Notes under the pieces: generated by a model
Told to the model about the DNA's origin: nothing
Seen by the model: the letters and a program-made list of their open reading frames with translations, nothing else
Databases searched by the model: none
Position numbers and translations under genes: made by a program
Shown: in pieces, positions 7,262 to 16,894 of the stretch
Numbering within the stretch: position 1 is the first letter of the stretch
Layout: each line of letters starts with the position of its first letter
Assembly (NCBI RefSeq): GCF_003946325.1
Contig: NZ_RHNT01000010.1
Location: forward strand, 1-64,000
Direction of reading: 5' to 3'
DNA length: 64,000 bases
Source of the DNA: Companilactobacillus furfuricola
GTDB taxonomy: Bacteria; Bacillota; Bacilli; Lactobacillales; Lactobacillaceae

Positions 7262-7919
7262 CCATTCCTTTAGAATACATCCAGTATGACACAGCTAAGC
7301 ATACCGCAACTGAGACGATCCTGATCACAATGTTTGGACGTTTGATACCAGGAAGACCAAAGGCAACCCCTAGTAAAAATCCACCAAGTGCGCCACCGAC
7401 GTGTCCCCAAATATCTACGCTAGTCATCGTTAGATCCATCAATAAATTCAAAATGATCAAAGCTAGGAAAGTTTTTCCCATTTCGCCTAAAAAGTGATTT
7501 TCACGATAAATTACCGCTAAGGCTAAAAATGCCGCAAACATTCCGAAAAGTGAAGTACTGGCACCAGCTGAAATTGAATTCGTTGCACCAAATGCAAAAC
7601 TAGCTAGATTACCGGTGATCCCACTTAAAATAAAAATTACAAAAAAACGAACGTGTCCGATCATAGGTTCTAAAATATTACCCACAAAATACAATGTAAC
7701 ACCGTTCATCAAAATGTGTAAGACACCAATATGCAGAAATATTGGTGTGATCAGTCTCCACCATTGACCTTCTTGGACGAGATAGTTGATCTTTGCACCA
7801 AAAGCGACCAAGGTCGAAACATTCTCAGATCCTCCAGCCATTGATTCTAATAAGAAAATCACTGCGATAAGGATCAGTAAAGCCCATGTTACAAAGGGTT
7901 GTTGCCGTCTATATGACAT
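7248..7919 (-). CDS. gluP: Rhomboid family intramembrane serine protease (GluP-like)
   Basis: Cleaves transmembrane substrates within the bilayer. 223 aa with six to seven helices. The catalytic Ser lies in the GASTSLFG motif and the catalytic His in WGHVGGALGGF; the L1-loop region contains WWRLITPIFLHI. It lacks the N-terminal soluble domain and C-terminal TPR region of B. subtilis GluP (YqgP), so it is a minimal rhomboid. It lies directly after the 5-formyl-THF cyclo-ligase gene with zero spacing and overlaps yqgQ. Confidence 0.93.
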   Translation of the reverse strand: MSYRRQQPFVTWALLILIAVIFLLESMAGGSENVSTLVAFGAKINYLVQEGQWWRLITPIFLHIGVLHILMNGVTLYFVGNILEPMIGHVRFFVIFILSGITGNLASFAFGATNSISAGASTSLFGMFAAFLALAVIYRENHFLGEMGKTFLALIILNLLMDLTMTSVDIWGHVGGALGGFLLGVAFGLPGIKRPNIVIRIVSVAVCLAVSYWMYSKGMVVYG

Positions 7920-8483
7920 TTATTTGTCCTCTGCTACTGAAATTATTTTATCGACTGGCTTATCAAGTGTAAAGACAGGCCAAGGTGCTTGCACAAAAAA
8001 TTGTCGCGACAAAGCTAAAGATATAGTCTTCGTGGCATATTGTGCTAAATAACGATCGAAAAAACCAGAACCGGATCCTAGACGGTTCTTTCCATCCTTA
8101 GAAAAAGCAATTCCAGGGACGATCAGTAATTCTGGAGGATTCAAAACATTTGTATCATCAATCGGTTCTTTGATCCCGAAGGAATCCACCTTCGTTTGAG
8201 TCGAACTGTCATAGTGAACAAAATTCATTGAATAATCACTGTATGTCTTAGGAACGTAAACGACTTTACCATCTTCAAAACACTTGTTGATAATCGGGAA
8301 AGTTGGTATTTCATTGTCGATACTCAAAGTTATGCCAATCGAGGTCGCTGATTGAAAATCGGGATCAGAAAATAATTGCAAATACAACTCGTTGATCTCA
8401 CCTTGTGCTTGATCAGACTGCATAAATTTATTTACTGTGTCTAACTGTTGCTTCCGAAAACTAACCTTGTCCAAAAACTCCAC
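7920..8483 (-). CDS. yqgN: 5-Formyltetrahydrofolate cyclo-ligase
   Basis: ATP-dependent conversion of 5-formyl-THF to 5,10-methenyl-THF in folate metabolism. It shows the N-terminal basic substrate region and the ATP-binding signature RLGSGSGFFDRYL (normally GxGGGYYDR) around residue 135, then a family-typical C-terminal strand. The GTG at 8483 directly touches GGAGG, so the TTG three codons later (8474), eight bases from that Shine-Dalgarno, may be the real start. It is the first gene of the yqgN-gluP-yqgQ-glcK-rhodanese operon. Confidence 0.93.
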   Translation of the reverse strand: MEFLDKVSFRKQQLDTVNKFMQSDQAQGEINELYLQLFSDPDFQSATSIGITLSIDNEIPTFPIINKCFEDGKVVYVPKTYSDYSMNFVHYDSSTQTKVDSFGIKEPIDDTNVLNPPELLIVPGIAFSKDGKNRLGSGSGFFDRYLAQYATKTISLALSRQFFVQAPWPVFTLDKPVDKIISVAEDK

Positions 8484-8490
8484 CTCCAGT

Positions 8491-8524
8491 AAAAAAAAAC
8501 AACAGGAATTATACCTGTTGTTTA
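8491..8524 (-). terminator. Terminator of rpmG
   Basis: On the minus strand AACAACAGG/CCTGTTGTT (9 bp, loop TATAATT) followed by T8-9. It begins at the rpmG stop codon and separates rpmG from the next gene. Confidence 0.88.
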
Positions 8525-8671
8525 TTTTGTTTCGCGATGCAATGTAACTGTGCGTTCACGTGGGCAATACTTCTTAAGCTCTAAACGATCAGGACTGTTA
8601 CGTTTGCTCTTGCTTGTTAGATATGTACGTTCATGGCATGAAGTACATTCCATTGTAATGTTTACTCTCAT
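8522..8671 (-). CDS. rpmG: 50S ribosomal protein L33
   Basis: 49 aa, large-subunit protein L33. It begins [17 protein letters not shown] and ends [11 protein letters not shown], typical of the type found in lactobacilli. Only one CxxC pair (CTSC) is present; the second zinc pair is reduced to a single Cys in KYCPRE, as in the partly zinc-free L33 forms. GAAAGGATG lies upstream of the ATG and a terminator follows at once. Its place between the class B PBP and the cyclo-ligase gene is a conserved order. Confidence 0.95.
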   Translation of the reverse strand: MRVNITMECTSCHERTYLTSKSKRNSPDRLELKKYCPRERTVTLHRETK

Positions 8672-8759
8672 TCTGGAACATCCTTTCATATTAAATACTT
8701 AACTAAATTCAACTTTATTAATATAGCATTTTTCAGACTATTTTAAAAGAGTGAATTTG

Positions 8760-10874
8760 TTATTTACTCTGTCCAGTTAACTTATAGTAGTCCTCATAGA
8801 TCTGATGTGCAACTAATTGAGGATAACTCCCATTTTCTGAAGTCAGATTAGGGAAAACAATTGCCATTGCAATATTAGGATCATCTGATGGACCATATGA
8901 TACCAAACTAGTAGTAATTGTTTCCGGAGGATCATCGTTATCTGGGTTATCTGGGTCATAATAGAAAGATTGCGCCGTTCCTGTCTTGGCAGACACAGAA
9001 GGAGTAATATCTTTCAATCTAGTACCAGTTGTCCAGGCATCTGTCCCGTGAACAACGTTGTACATACCAGTTTTGACAACATTTAATTCTGCATTAGTGA
9101 AACCGACTCTGTTCAAGACTTTTGGCTTAGTAACAGATTCGATCGCACCCTTCTTACCGTCGTTACGAGTCTTTTGAATAGAGTTGACCACAAATGGTTG
9201 CATTCGATATCCACCATTAGCAATAGTTGAGATATATTGGGCCATTTCGATCAAAGTATAAGCATCGTAGTTACCATAAGATAAATCCAGTGCAGAACCA
9301 GTCTTCAATTGACCGGTGCTAGTCCGACTTGAACCTTCGATACCTGTTGTCTCACCGGAAATATCGATCCCAGTTTTAACACCTAAACCGAATTGTTTGA
9401 AGTAACCACGCATCGTATCAAAAATGCCTGGATCCAAATGTAAAGCTGTGTATGGCTTATACGTAGCTTTACCTTCCTTAATAGCTAAAGCCATCATGTA
9501 CTCGTTAGATGAGACTTCCAGTGCTTTAGCTGCAGAAAGTGAACTGTAAGTACCAATTGGATAAACAGACTTCTTAACGGCCGTACCAGGTAAATAAATT
9601 GGTTGATCAGGTAAGGTGTTATTTTCAGGTGTAATAACACCATCCATAAATGCACCTAAAACAGTAGCACCTTTAACAGCAGAACCCATTACAAAGGTCC
9701 GATTAATAACACCTAAGGAATCTTCGGTCGTCTTACCCGTCTTAGGATTATTTCTGATACCAGCCATTGCCAAAATGGCACCTGTCTTAGGATTCATAGC
9801 AACTGCGTAAGCACCGTCAGAATACTGAGTGATCCCAGCAGCTTTAGCGGCAGAATATTGAGTACTTAGAGCACTTTGGACTTTCTTTTGGAAGGCTGAA
9901 TCAATCGTTAAATTAAGATTGCCACCCTTTTGTCCACCATAAATTTCTTTGCTACTTTTAATTTGATTGTTTGAACCGATCTCAACTTGTCGTTGACTCT
10001 TCGTTCCTGACAAAATCGATTCATAACTCTTCTCAAGATAACTAGTACCAACACGGTCATTACGCGAATAACCAGAAGCAAGCATCACATTTAATTCATC
10101 ATCAGGAATACCTTGCTGTTCGGTGGATACCCCACCAATAATACTGGCGATCGACTTCCCTTGTGGGTAATTACGATTCCAGTTAGTACCAACGGAAATT
10201 CCTGGCAACTCAGTCAAATGTTCGCTGACTTGTGCAATTTCCTTAGAAGTTAGACCCTTGTCTTTCAAAAATACTGTTGAAAGAGAGTATGCCGAACTCA
10301 TCGTCTTAAAAGCGGTTGCTTTGGCGAGCTCTTTTTCAGATAAATGAATTCCTTGCTCTTGAACATACTTAACTTCATTGGCATAGACCTTATTACTAGA
10401 ATAAGCATTGCCTTTGGAGTCTTGTCTGTATGACTTAGGCATTTGTTTAGAAACTTTTTCAGAGCGTCCAGGCGCTGCCAAAATGTAGTCTGCCTTATCT
10501 CTCTCAGTTAAATTACCTTTTTTGATATTAACGTACTTTGTTAAGCGGTTGACGATCTGATAAATGTCGCTTGATTTAACTCCAGCACTTTTAGTATAAG
10601 TAATCGCACTTTCAGTAGAGTTACCTACCAGCAAACGTCCTTTGGAATCATAGATCATCCCACGAGGAACATTACCTTGCATGACTGTTTTATCTGTTCG
10701 TTCAACCTCGGCAGCAAATTTTCCACCATAAACTATTTGCAAATAAGCTAGCTGTCCTACTAGCAATGCAAATAATACAAATACAATAAAAAAGAGCAGG
10801 TTTAAACGAAAGGGAATAGTAGACTTCGCTTGACTACCTGTTCTTTTTCTAATTATTTCCAGTATTCTTTTCAT
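8760..10874 (-). CDS. pbp2B: Class B penicillin-binding protein (PBP2B/PbpA type transpeptidase)
   Basis: Peptidoglycan transpeptidase, anchored by one TM helix (about 25-47) after a basic cytoplasmic tail. The N-terminal dimerisation/pedestal part spans about 50-300 (NVPRGMIYDSKGRLL start). The transpeptidase domain has SAVK as the SxxK serine motif (FVMGSAVKGA), SSN as the SxN motif (EVSSNEYM) and KTGTAQ near residue 620. The 704 aa are standard. It lies downstream of the yneR-like gene and upstream of rpmG, as in related lactobacilli. It likely acts in septal or elongation synthesis with a SEDS partner not in the window. Confidence 0.94.
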   Translation of the reverse strand: MKRILEIIRKRTGSQAKSTIPFRLNLLFFIVFVLFALLVGQLAYLQIVYGGKFAAEVERTDKTVMQGNVPRGMIYDSKGRLLVGNSTESAITYTKSAGVKSSDIYQIVNRLTKYVNIKKGNLTERDKADYILAAPGRSEKVSKQMPKSYRQDSKGNAYSSNKVYANEVKYVQEQGIHLSEKELAKATAFKTMSSAYSLSTVFLKDKGLTSKEIAQVSEHLTELPGISVGTNWNRNYPQGKSIASIIGGVSTEQQGIPDDELNVMLASGYSRNDRVGTSYLEKSYESILSGTKSQRQVEIGSNNQIKSSKEIYGGQKGGNLNLTIDSAFQKKVQSALSTQYSAAKAAGITQYSDGAYAVAMNPKTGAILAMAGIRNNPKTGKTTEDSLGVINRTFVMGSAVKGATVLGAFMDGVITPENNTLPDQPIYLPGTAVKKSVYPIGTYSSLSAAKALEVSSNEYMMALAIKEGKATYKPYTALHLDPGIFDTMRGYFKQFGLGVKTGIDISGETTGIEGSSRTSTGQLKTGSALDLSYGNYDAYTLIEMAQYISTIANGGYRMQPFVVNSIQKTRNDGKKGAIESVTKPKVLNRVGFTNAELNVVKTGMYNVVHGTDAWTTGTRLKDITPSVSAKTGTAQSFYYDPDNPDNDDPPETITTSLVSYGPSDDPNIAMAIVFPNLTSENGSYPQLVAHQIYEDYYKLTGQSK

Positions 10875-10899
10875 AGGTTTCCCTTCAAAATACTAAATC

Positions 10900-11196
10900 T
10901 TATTCATTAGATTTAAAAATATAATTTGGACTATCGATCTTGGCATCATATTCGACATCTAAATCGTATCTAGCAAAAAACCAAGTATCATTGTCTGTAA
11001 TAAAATAGGTGATTCCGTTGACTTCTGTACTTGCTACAGGAGCAACTGGTTCTTCTTTTCGAAATGCGATTGAAAAACCTTCATGCACCATAGTCTTGCC
11101 ATAGACTTTTCCATAAAATCTAATACCATCACCTGGTTTTAGATTAACATTGTCTTCGTACCATTTTGCTGCTTCATCACTAATTTCGATTTTCAT
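10900..11196 (-). CDS. HesB/YneR family protein
   Basis: About 98 aa, HesB-like fold of the YneR branch, related to A-type iron-sulfur scaffold proteins but without their three conserved Cys, so cluster binding is doubtful. The start MKIEISDEAAKWYEDN and the GDGIRFYGKVYG segment are typical. I choose the ATG at 11196, which GAGGTGAG precedes; the longer frame to 11229 adds 11 residues with no family support. It lies upstream of the PBP gene in the same direction with about 25 bases between, so co-transcription is likely. Role unknown. Confidence 0.8.
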   Translation of the reverse strand: MKIEISDEAAKWYEDNVNLKPGDGIRFYGKVYGKTMVHEGFSIAFRKEEPVAPVASTEVNGITYFITDNDTWFFARYDLDVEYDAKIDSPNYIFKSNE

Positions 11197-11259
11197 AATT
11201 CTCACCTCATAGATTATATAATAAACCACACAAAGTAAGCTTACCAGAAAACGTTTTCG

Positions 11260-11736
11260 TTAGGCAACATCTACGGCTTTAATTGTTAAAGTATAACTGC
11301 CCGCCGGTGTTTCAACGGTAACGTCATCGCCAACATGCTTACCGATCAAGGCTTTGGCAATTGGCGAATTATTTGAGATCTTACCGTTGTCAGGATCCGA
11401 CTCTGCTGAACCGACAATTGTATAGATTTCTGGTTCATCATCATCTTCTTGAACTGTAACTTTCTTACCAACAGAAACTTCATCATGTGCCACATCGTCA
11501 GTATCAACAACGTTAGCATATTGGATCATCTCTTGAACTTGAGAAATTCTTGATTCAACCACACTTTGTTCATCTTTAGCTGACGAATATTCAGAGTTTT
11601 CGGAAAGATCGCCAAAACCTCTAGCAATTTTAATACGATTGATAACTTCAGGACGTTTAACTTTCTTTAAATCTTCTAATTCTTCTTCAAGTTTCTTTTT
11701 ACCTTCAGCTGTCATTGGATAGCTTTTTTCTGCCAT
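11260..11736 (-). CDS. greA: Transcription elongation factor GreA
   Basis: Stimulates RNA polymerase's intrinsic transcript cleavage to rescue backtracked complexes. 158 aa with the N-terminal antiparallel coiled coil (about 1-75, [17 protein letters not shown] through [15 protein letters not shown], which carries the acidic tip residues) and the C-terminal FKBP-like domain with VGSAESDP and [14 protein letters not shown]. The ATG at 11736 has GGAGGAATTAAC upstream; the track-length frame to 11817 is an unsupported extension. It lies downstream of mltG, separated by a terminator. Confidence 0.96.
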   Translation of the reverse strand: MAEKSYPMTAEGKKKLEEELEDLKKVKRPEVINRIKIARGFGDLSENSEYSSAKDEQSVVESRISQVQEMIQYANVVDTDDVAHDEVSVGKKVTVQEDDDEPEIYTIVGSAESDPDNGKISNNSPIAKALIGKHVGDDVTVETPAGSYTLTIKAVDVA

Positions 11737-11812
11737 GTTAATTCCTCCATAAATCAATAAATCAAAATATTTGGAAATATAAGGTTTTCCGAACCATCTT
11801 ATAATTTCAAAA

Positions 11813-11842
11813 GTCATCTAACCACAATTGATTAGATGACAG
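11813..11842 (-). terminator. Terminator downstream of mltG
   Basis: GTCATCTAA / TTAGATGAC (9 bp) on the minus strand followed by TTTT. The U-tract is short, so some read-through into greA is possible. Confidence 0.6.
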
Positions 11843-11861
11843 TTTAATTCCATATTCTACA

Positions 11862-13010
11862 CTACTGGTCTAATGAATCATACCTATTTTGGTGAGAACT
11901 GAAGTTTGTCGAGTAAGTTACCTTACCAGTCTTCAAGTTAGCGAAGAAGTACAAGTACCCTTTGCTTCTCTCACTAGGATTCAAAGTTGCTTGGATCGAT
12001 TGCAAACTAGGCGAGTTGAACGGACCGGGTCCAAATCCTTCATTCTTGTATAAGTTGTAAGGTGATTTTACGCTAGTATCCTTGTTCGTCAAACTCTTCT
12101 TGTGAGTGTTCAAAGCATACATAACGGAAATATCAGATTGTAAAGGCATGTTTACATCAAGACGATTATAAAATACCCCAGCGATCTTTTGACGGTCCTT
12201 TTGTGTGACACCTTCACGTTCAACTAACGAAGCTAACGTCAAAGTCTCTTGAACCGTTAAATTCTTTTGCTTGATCTGTGAATAATAAGGTTGCATAACA
12301 GTATTAGTCTTATCGACCATTTGGTTAACTAATTGCTTCAAAGTCATCCCTTTGTAAACCCCATATGTTGCTGGGAACAAATAGCCTTCCAAATGATATC
12401 GAACATCCTTACTATCCATTGATGATGTCAAAAGTTCAGGATACTTCTTTTGAAGCTGTTTCATGTAGCTTTGATCTTTCATCAAGCTCAAGAAATCTGA
12501 CTTCTTGAATTTAGTACTCTTAGCAATTTGGTCACCGATTTGATCGATAGTAATCCCCTCTTGAACTAATACCTTGTTAGCAGTATCACCCACTGGTTCA
12601 GCACTAGCACCCTTTTGCAATTGATTAACGATATCGCTCATCGACATTGATTGCTTGAAAGTATAGTAACCTGCTTGGAAATCAGTATAATTGTGGGCTT
12701 TGATGTAATAATTGAATACTGTCGCACTCTTGATGATTTTATCTGATTCCAAAGTCTTGGCAATATCTTTACTAGAAGAACCTACTGGAATCTTAACTAA
12801 AACATCCTGCTTGCTATTTGAATTGTAAGGTTGAAGTGAACTATTAACGTAATTGAAGCCAATAACCGCAACGATAACTGCTAGAACAGCAATTACACCA
12901 ACGATCCAATACGCAATATGATTTGCAACTGACCGTTCTTTGGCGCGAGTCGATATTTTTTCTTCAGATTCACGTTTTAGTGCATCTTTTTTTTCATCTT
13001 TTTGGCTCAA
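11862..13010 (-). CDS. mltG: Endolytic transglycosylase MltG (YceG-like)
   Basis: Cleaves nascent glycan strands at the membrane, setting their length. The layout is a charged cytoplasmic tail (about 1-30, Lys/Glu-rich), one TM helix (about 32-53), a LysM-like region with VKIPVGSSSKDIAKTL, and the YceG catalytic domain. The catalytic Glu sits in LASLVEREGV, and PLQSDISVMYAL and the C-terminal NPSERSKGYLYFF are typical. 382 aa is normal for lactobacilli. GGAGGCTGCATC precedes the start. It stands between pheT and greA, the usual arrangement (mltG-greA). Confidence 0.95.
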   Translation of the reverse strand: MSQKDEKKDALKRESEEKISTRAKERSVANHIAYWIVGVIAVLAVIVAVIGFNYVNSSLQPYNSNSKQDVLVKIPVGSSSKDIAKTLESDKIIKSATVFNYYIKAHNYTDFQAGYYTFKQSMSMSDIVNQLQKGASAEPVGDTANKVLVQEGITIDQIGDQIAKSTKFKKSDFLSLMKDQSYMKQLQKKYPELLTSSMDSKDVRYHLEGYLFPATYGVYKGMTLKQLVNQMVDKTNTVMQPYYSQIKQKNLTVQETLTLASLVEREGVTQKDRQKIAGVFYNRLDVNMPLQSDISVMYALNTHKKSLTNKDTSVKSPYNLYKNEGFGPGPFNSPSLQSIQATLNPSERSKGYLYFFANLKTGKVTYSTNFSSHQNRYDSLDQ

Positions 13011-13062
13011 GATGCAGCCTCCTAGTTTGATTTATTAAAATTATACCATTTAGTAAGCTCAA

Positions 13063-15471
13063 TTATCTAACTTCGACATCAAATTGATCGATTAAACTAT
13101 CTTTAATTTGAGTGAATGCTTTTTCAACAGTATCGTCCGTTAATGTATCATTAGGATTCTGGAAAATCAAATGATATCCGAGAGATTTGTGGCCAATTTC
13201 AATGTTACTACCTTGATAGACATCAAAGATATTCACGTCTTTCAAGTATTCGCCACCATTGTTAAAGATATCCTTAACAATTTGTCCACTTGCGATTTGC
13301 TTATCAACTAAGATGGCAAGATCACGACTTACACTTGGATATTTTGGTGCAGATTGTGCTTTCACATTCTTTTTAGTTAAAGCTAATAACGAATAAACGT
13401 TTAATTCGAATACATACGTATCATCCACAGAACTCTTTGCTTGATATTCTGGATGCAATTTACCAACAAAACCGACCGTTTTTTCATCTGCAGTAATGAT
13501 GGCTGTTTGTCCGGGATGCAAGTGCTCGATCTTGTCAGTTGGAGTAAATTCAAACGTTGCTTCAACATTCAAAAATTCCAGCAATTCTTCAACGATGGCT
13601 TTCATGTCGTAAAAATCAGCCTTCTTGGCGTTTGTGTTCCAAGTATCAGCACCTAGATCGCCAGATAATGCACCAGCAATATATTCGACTTCTTTTGGAC
13701 GATCATTGACTTCTTCACGATCAAAGATCCGGCCTTGTTCAAAAATACTGATGTCAGAAGTCTTACGAGCTTTATTATAAGCAATTGTCTTGATCAATCC
13801 AGGGATCAAACTAGTCCGAAGGTATTCGTGATCTTCGGTCATTGGATGTAAAACGCGGGTGTATTCAGATTCAACCGTGTTGAAATCAGTTGCTTCCTTC
13901 TTGCTTACTAGTCCAAAGGTGATCGTTTCATCCATTCCCTCGCTAAGTAAGACACTCTTTAATTTATTGATAAATTCTCGTTGTGGAGTATATCCACCGT
14001 TAGTTTCATTACCTGAAGGCAATGTTCCTTTAAGATTTTCATAGCCGTAAATCCGCATGATCTCTTCGATTAAATCTGCTTCGATCGTCATATCCCAGCG
14101 ACGAGACGGGATCGTGACCGTTAATTGGTCACCATTTTCTGCAGTCGTAAAACCTAATCGATCGAGGATCTTGATCATTTCTTGATCAGTCAGCGTAATT
14201 CCCATCAAACGATTGATGTGTTCGATTGATGCTTTGATAATAGTTGGTTTGGCAGGTGTTTCTTTTCCAACTAAAACTTGTGAGTAAGAATCCAGATCAG
14301 TTATCTCATCGATCAATTCAACTACCCGATTTAAAGAAATCTCCACAGCTCCATTATCGACGCCTTTTTCAAATCTGTTTGAAGCATCGCCACGCAGATC
14401 ATGACGTTGAGCTGCTTTTCTAACAGAAGTTCCGTCATAAACCGCACTTTCAATCAACACATTAGTGGTCTTTGAAGTTACTTGAGCATTTTGACCGTGA
14501 ATAACTCCCGCTAAGCCTAAAGTGACATTGCCCGAATTGATGACTAGATCGTTTTGGTTAAGGTCTTTAGTAATTTTATCATCAAGGACCAATTTACTAG
14601 CATCAGTTGCCATTTCCACAGTGACTGACTTGTCGTCTAATTTATCAAGATCATAAACTTCAACTGGTTCACCGTATTCGATCATAACGTAGTTGGCAGC
14701 ATCAACAATATTATTCACTGGTTGGATCCCTTGATTCCAAAGTCTTCTTTGCATCCAGAGTGGACTTTCTGAGACTTTAACGCCACTTACGGTCCTGACT
14801 AAATAATCTGTCACCAAATCGTCAGCTTTGATTTGGATTTTCACATCATCGACTGCTTTAACTTTTGTCTCATCAAGCTTAGGATCTGTGAATTGAGGTT
14901 TCTCATCATAAGTTGCACCAATTTCCCAAGCTGCCCCGCGCATACCCAAAGTATCAGCACGATTAGGCGTAATATCGAGATCGACCATTTCGTCATTCAA
15001 TCCTAATAATTCTTTTGCATCTTGACCAGGTGTTTCAGCAGCTGGGAATACATAAATTCCTTTTTGATAAGCGGTTGGTACTAAGCTTTCTTTAACACCG
15101 AGCTCATCTAAGCCACAAATCATTCCATTAGAAACTTGCCCTCTGATCTCGCCTTTTTTAATTTTCTTTCCAGCTGGCAGATCTGCACCATCGAGAGCAA
15201 CGATAACGTATTGATCATTAGCAACATTTGGTGCTCCGCAGACGATCTGAACTTCTTTTGACTGTCCAATATCTACTTGACATAGATTGAGATGGTCAGA
15301 ATCTGGATGAGGTTTAATGCTTGTAATGTGTCCTACGACTAATTTTGAAAGATCAGTTCCCAGTTTTACTGGTGCTGATTCGATTCCGGTCAAAGAAACT
15401 TTGTTAGCGATCTCTTCGACTGAATGATCAACTGGCAAATATTCCTTTAGCCAATCCATTGATATTTTCAT
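13063..15471 (-). CDS. pheT: Phenylalanine--tRNA ligase beta subunit
   Basis: Beta subunit of the alpha2beta2 phenylalanyl-tRNA synthetase (802 aa). The EMAP-type tRNA-binding domain (about 40-150) contains KPHPDSDHLNLCQV and QIVCGAPNV. The B3/B4 editing domain follows with the BPHE-type segment RRLWNQGIQPVNNIVD, then B5 (DNA-binding-like), the catalytic-like core and the C-terminal anticodon-binding FDX-ACB domain starting at APKYPSVSRDLAILV. It follows pheS with one base between, so the two are co-translated under the T-box leader. Confidence 0.98.
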   Translation of the reverse strand: MKISMDWLKEYLPVDHSVEEIANKVSLTGIESAPVKLGTDLSKLVVGHITSIKPHPDSDHLNLCQVDIGQSKEVQIVCGAPNVANDQYVIVALDGADLPAGKKIKKGEIRGQVSNGMICGLDELGVKESLVPTAYQKGIYVFPAAETPGQDAKELLGLNDEMVDLDITPNRADTLGMRGAAWEIGATYDEKPQFTDPKLDETKVKAVDDVKIQIKADDLVTDYLVRTVSGVKVSESPLWMQRRLWNQGIQPVNNIVDAANYVMIEYGEPVEVYDLDKLDDKSVTVEMATDASKLVLDDKITKDLNQNDLVINSGNVTLGLAGVIHGQNAQVTSKTTNVLIESAVYDGTSVRKAAQRHDLRGDASNRFEKGVDNGAVEISLNRVVELIDEITDLDSYSQVLVGKETPAKPTIIKASIEHINRLMGITLTDQEMIKILDRLGFTTAENGDQLTVTIPSRRWDMTIEADLIEEIMRIYGYENLKGTLPSGNETNGGYTPQREFINKLKSVLLSEGMDETITFGLVSKKEATDFNTVESEYTRVLHPMTEDHEYLRTSLIPGLIKTIAYNKARKTSDISIFEQGRIFDREEVNDRPKEVEYIAGALSGDLGADTWNTNAKKADFYDMKAIVEELLEFLNVEATFEFTPTDKIEHLHPGQTAIITADEKTVGFVGKLHPEYQAKSSVDDTYVFELNVYSLLALTKKNVKAQSAPKYPSVSRDLAILVDKQIASGQIVKDIFNNGGEYLKDVNIFDVYQGSNIEIGHKSLGYHLIFQNPNDTLTDDTVEKAFTQIKDSLIDQFDVEVR

Positions 15472-15472
15472 G

Positions 15473-16519
15473 CTAGTTTACTCCTTTGAATTGTTCTAAG
15501 AATCTGACGTCGTTAGTGTAGAAATCACGAATATCGTCGATACCGTATTTCAACATTGCAAATCTCTCAGGTCCAAGTCCAAATGCGAACGCACTGTACT
15601 GTTGAGGATCGATCCCAGACATTTTCAAAACATTAGGATGAGTCAGACCTGCACCCAATACTTCGATCCAACCAGTATATTTACAAATCCGACAACCTTC
15701 GCCACCGCAGTTGAAACATGAAACATCAACTTCAACGGATGGTTCAGTGAATGGGAAGAAACTTGGTCTAAATCTGATCTCACGATCAGGGCCAAAGACG
15801 TGACGACACAAAGCTTCGAGTGTACCCTTCAGATCTGCCATGCTGATATTTTTATCGACAACTAGACCTTCTAATTGGTGGAATTGATGTGAATGAGTTG
15901 CATCATCATCGTCACGACGGTAAACGATACCTGGGGAAATCATCTTCAATGGACCCTTAGAAAAATCATGAGCATCCATATCACGACCTTCTTGAGCAGA
16001 AGTCTGTGTCCGCATTAGCAATTCATTAGTGATATAAAAAGTATCTTGCATGTCACGAGCAGGATGATCCTTAGGGATATTTAAACGTTCAAAATTATAA
16101 TGATCTTCTTCCACTTCATAGCCAGGAGCCACTTCGTAACCTAAGCCAATGAAGAATTGTTCAATATCTTCAATCGTCTGGTTCAGAATGTGCTTTGTTC
16201 CAATTTTGTGACTTTGGGCAGGTAAAGTAACATCCAAAGTTTCTTCTTGCAGCTTTTGAGCAATGATCCGTTGATTAACTTCTTGGATCCGATTTTCAAT
16301 TGCTTCTTGAATATCTTTTTTGACGTTATTAGCTAAAGTACCGATTTCGGGACGTTCTTCTTTAGGCACATCCTTCATACCACGCAAAGCTTGCGTAATT
16401 GGTCCTTTTTTTCCTAATAACTTTACACGTAGATCATTTAGATCTTTTAAATGTTCAGCCCGCTTAGCGTCATCGATACCGCTAGCGCGTAACTCTTTTA
16501 ATCTATCATTTAACGACAT
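15473..16519 (-). CDS. pheS: Phenylalanine--tRNA ligase alpha subunit
   Basis: Catalytic alpha subunit, charging tRNA-Phe. 348 aa: an N-terminal coiled coil binding tRNA (about 1-90), then the class II core with motif 2 near [19 protein letters not shown], the [12 protein letters not shown] active-site stretch and motif 3 [10 protein letters not shown]. The Cys residues of [17 protein letters not shown] are kept, as in Firmicutes PheS. GGAGGACAAT precedes the ATG. Expression is controlled by the upstream Phe T-box. Confidence 0.98.
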   Translation of the reverse strand: MSLNDRLKELRASGIDDAKRAEHLKDLNDLRVKLLGKKGPITQALRGMKDVPKEERPEIGTLANNVKKDIQEAIENRIQEVNQRIIAQKLQEETLDVTLPAQSHKIGTKHILNQTIEDIEQFFIGLGYEVAPGYEVEEDHYNFERLNIPKDHPARDMQDTFYITNELLMRTQTSAQEGRDMDAHDFSKGPLKMISPGIVYRRDDDDATHSHQFHQLEGLVVDKNISMADLKGTLEALCRHVFGPDREIRFRPSFFPFTEPSVEVDVSCFNCGGEGCRICKYTGWIEVLGAGLTHPNVLKMSGIDPQQYSAFAFGLGPERFAMLKYGIDDIRDFYTNDVRFLEQFKGVN

Positions 16520-16544
16520 ATTGTCCTCCTAAATTAGTGCATAA

Positions 16545-16785
16545 AAAAAATCCTCTCCCAAAAAAGGGACGAGGACTCGCGTTACCACCCTAGTTCACAC
16601 TAATAAGTGTGCACTCGTTATAAGTTATAAAGTAACTTAGCTTAAAGACTCCGAAAGTGAATTCCCCGAACTAACGATCAAGCCGATCTCAGTCTATGGC
16701 TCTCCCTGTCATCATTAAAAACGGGTACTGTTTTTCTTCAACATCTTAAAAAAAATCATATTTAATTAAAACTCATACATTTCAT
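16545..16785 (-). promoter_or_regulatory. T-box riboswitch leader of pheST
   Basis: On the minus strand the T-box sequence CTAGGGTGGTAACGCG (16578-16593) is followed by a terminator stem TCCTC-CCC/GGG-GAGGA and T8 (16543-16575). Upstream helices contain GAATTCACTTTCGG, where a TTC Phe codon fits the specifier position. Uncharged tRNA-Phe would favour the antiterminator and allow pheST transcription. Together with its promoter the leader fills most of the gene-free stretch 16520-16894. Confidence 0.9.
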
Positions 16786-16791
16786 GACATT

Positions 16792-16819
16792 ATTATACAA
16801 GTTCAAAAGATATTTGCAA
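16792..16819 (-). promoter_or_regulatory. Promoter of the pheST T-box operon
   Basis: Minus-strand TTGCAA (16814-16819) and TATAAT (16792-16797) with a 16-base spacer. It is placed so that transcription begins just before the T-box stem I. Confidence 0.65.
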
Positions 16820-16894
16820 GAGACCGAAAACATCTAAAAAACTATTTCAACACGCAATTACGATAGAAAGTCATTTTTTTGAAAAATCCTATCC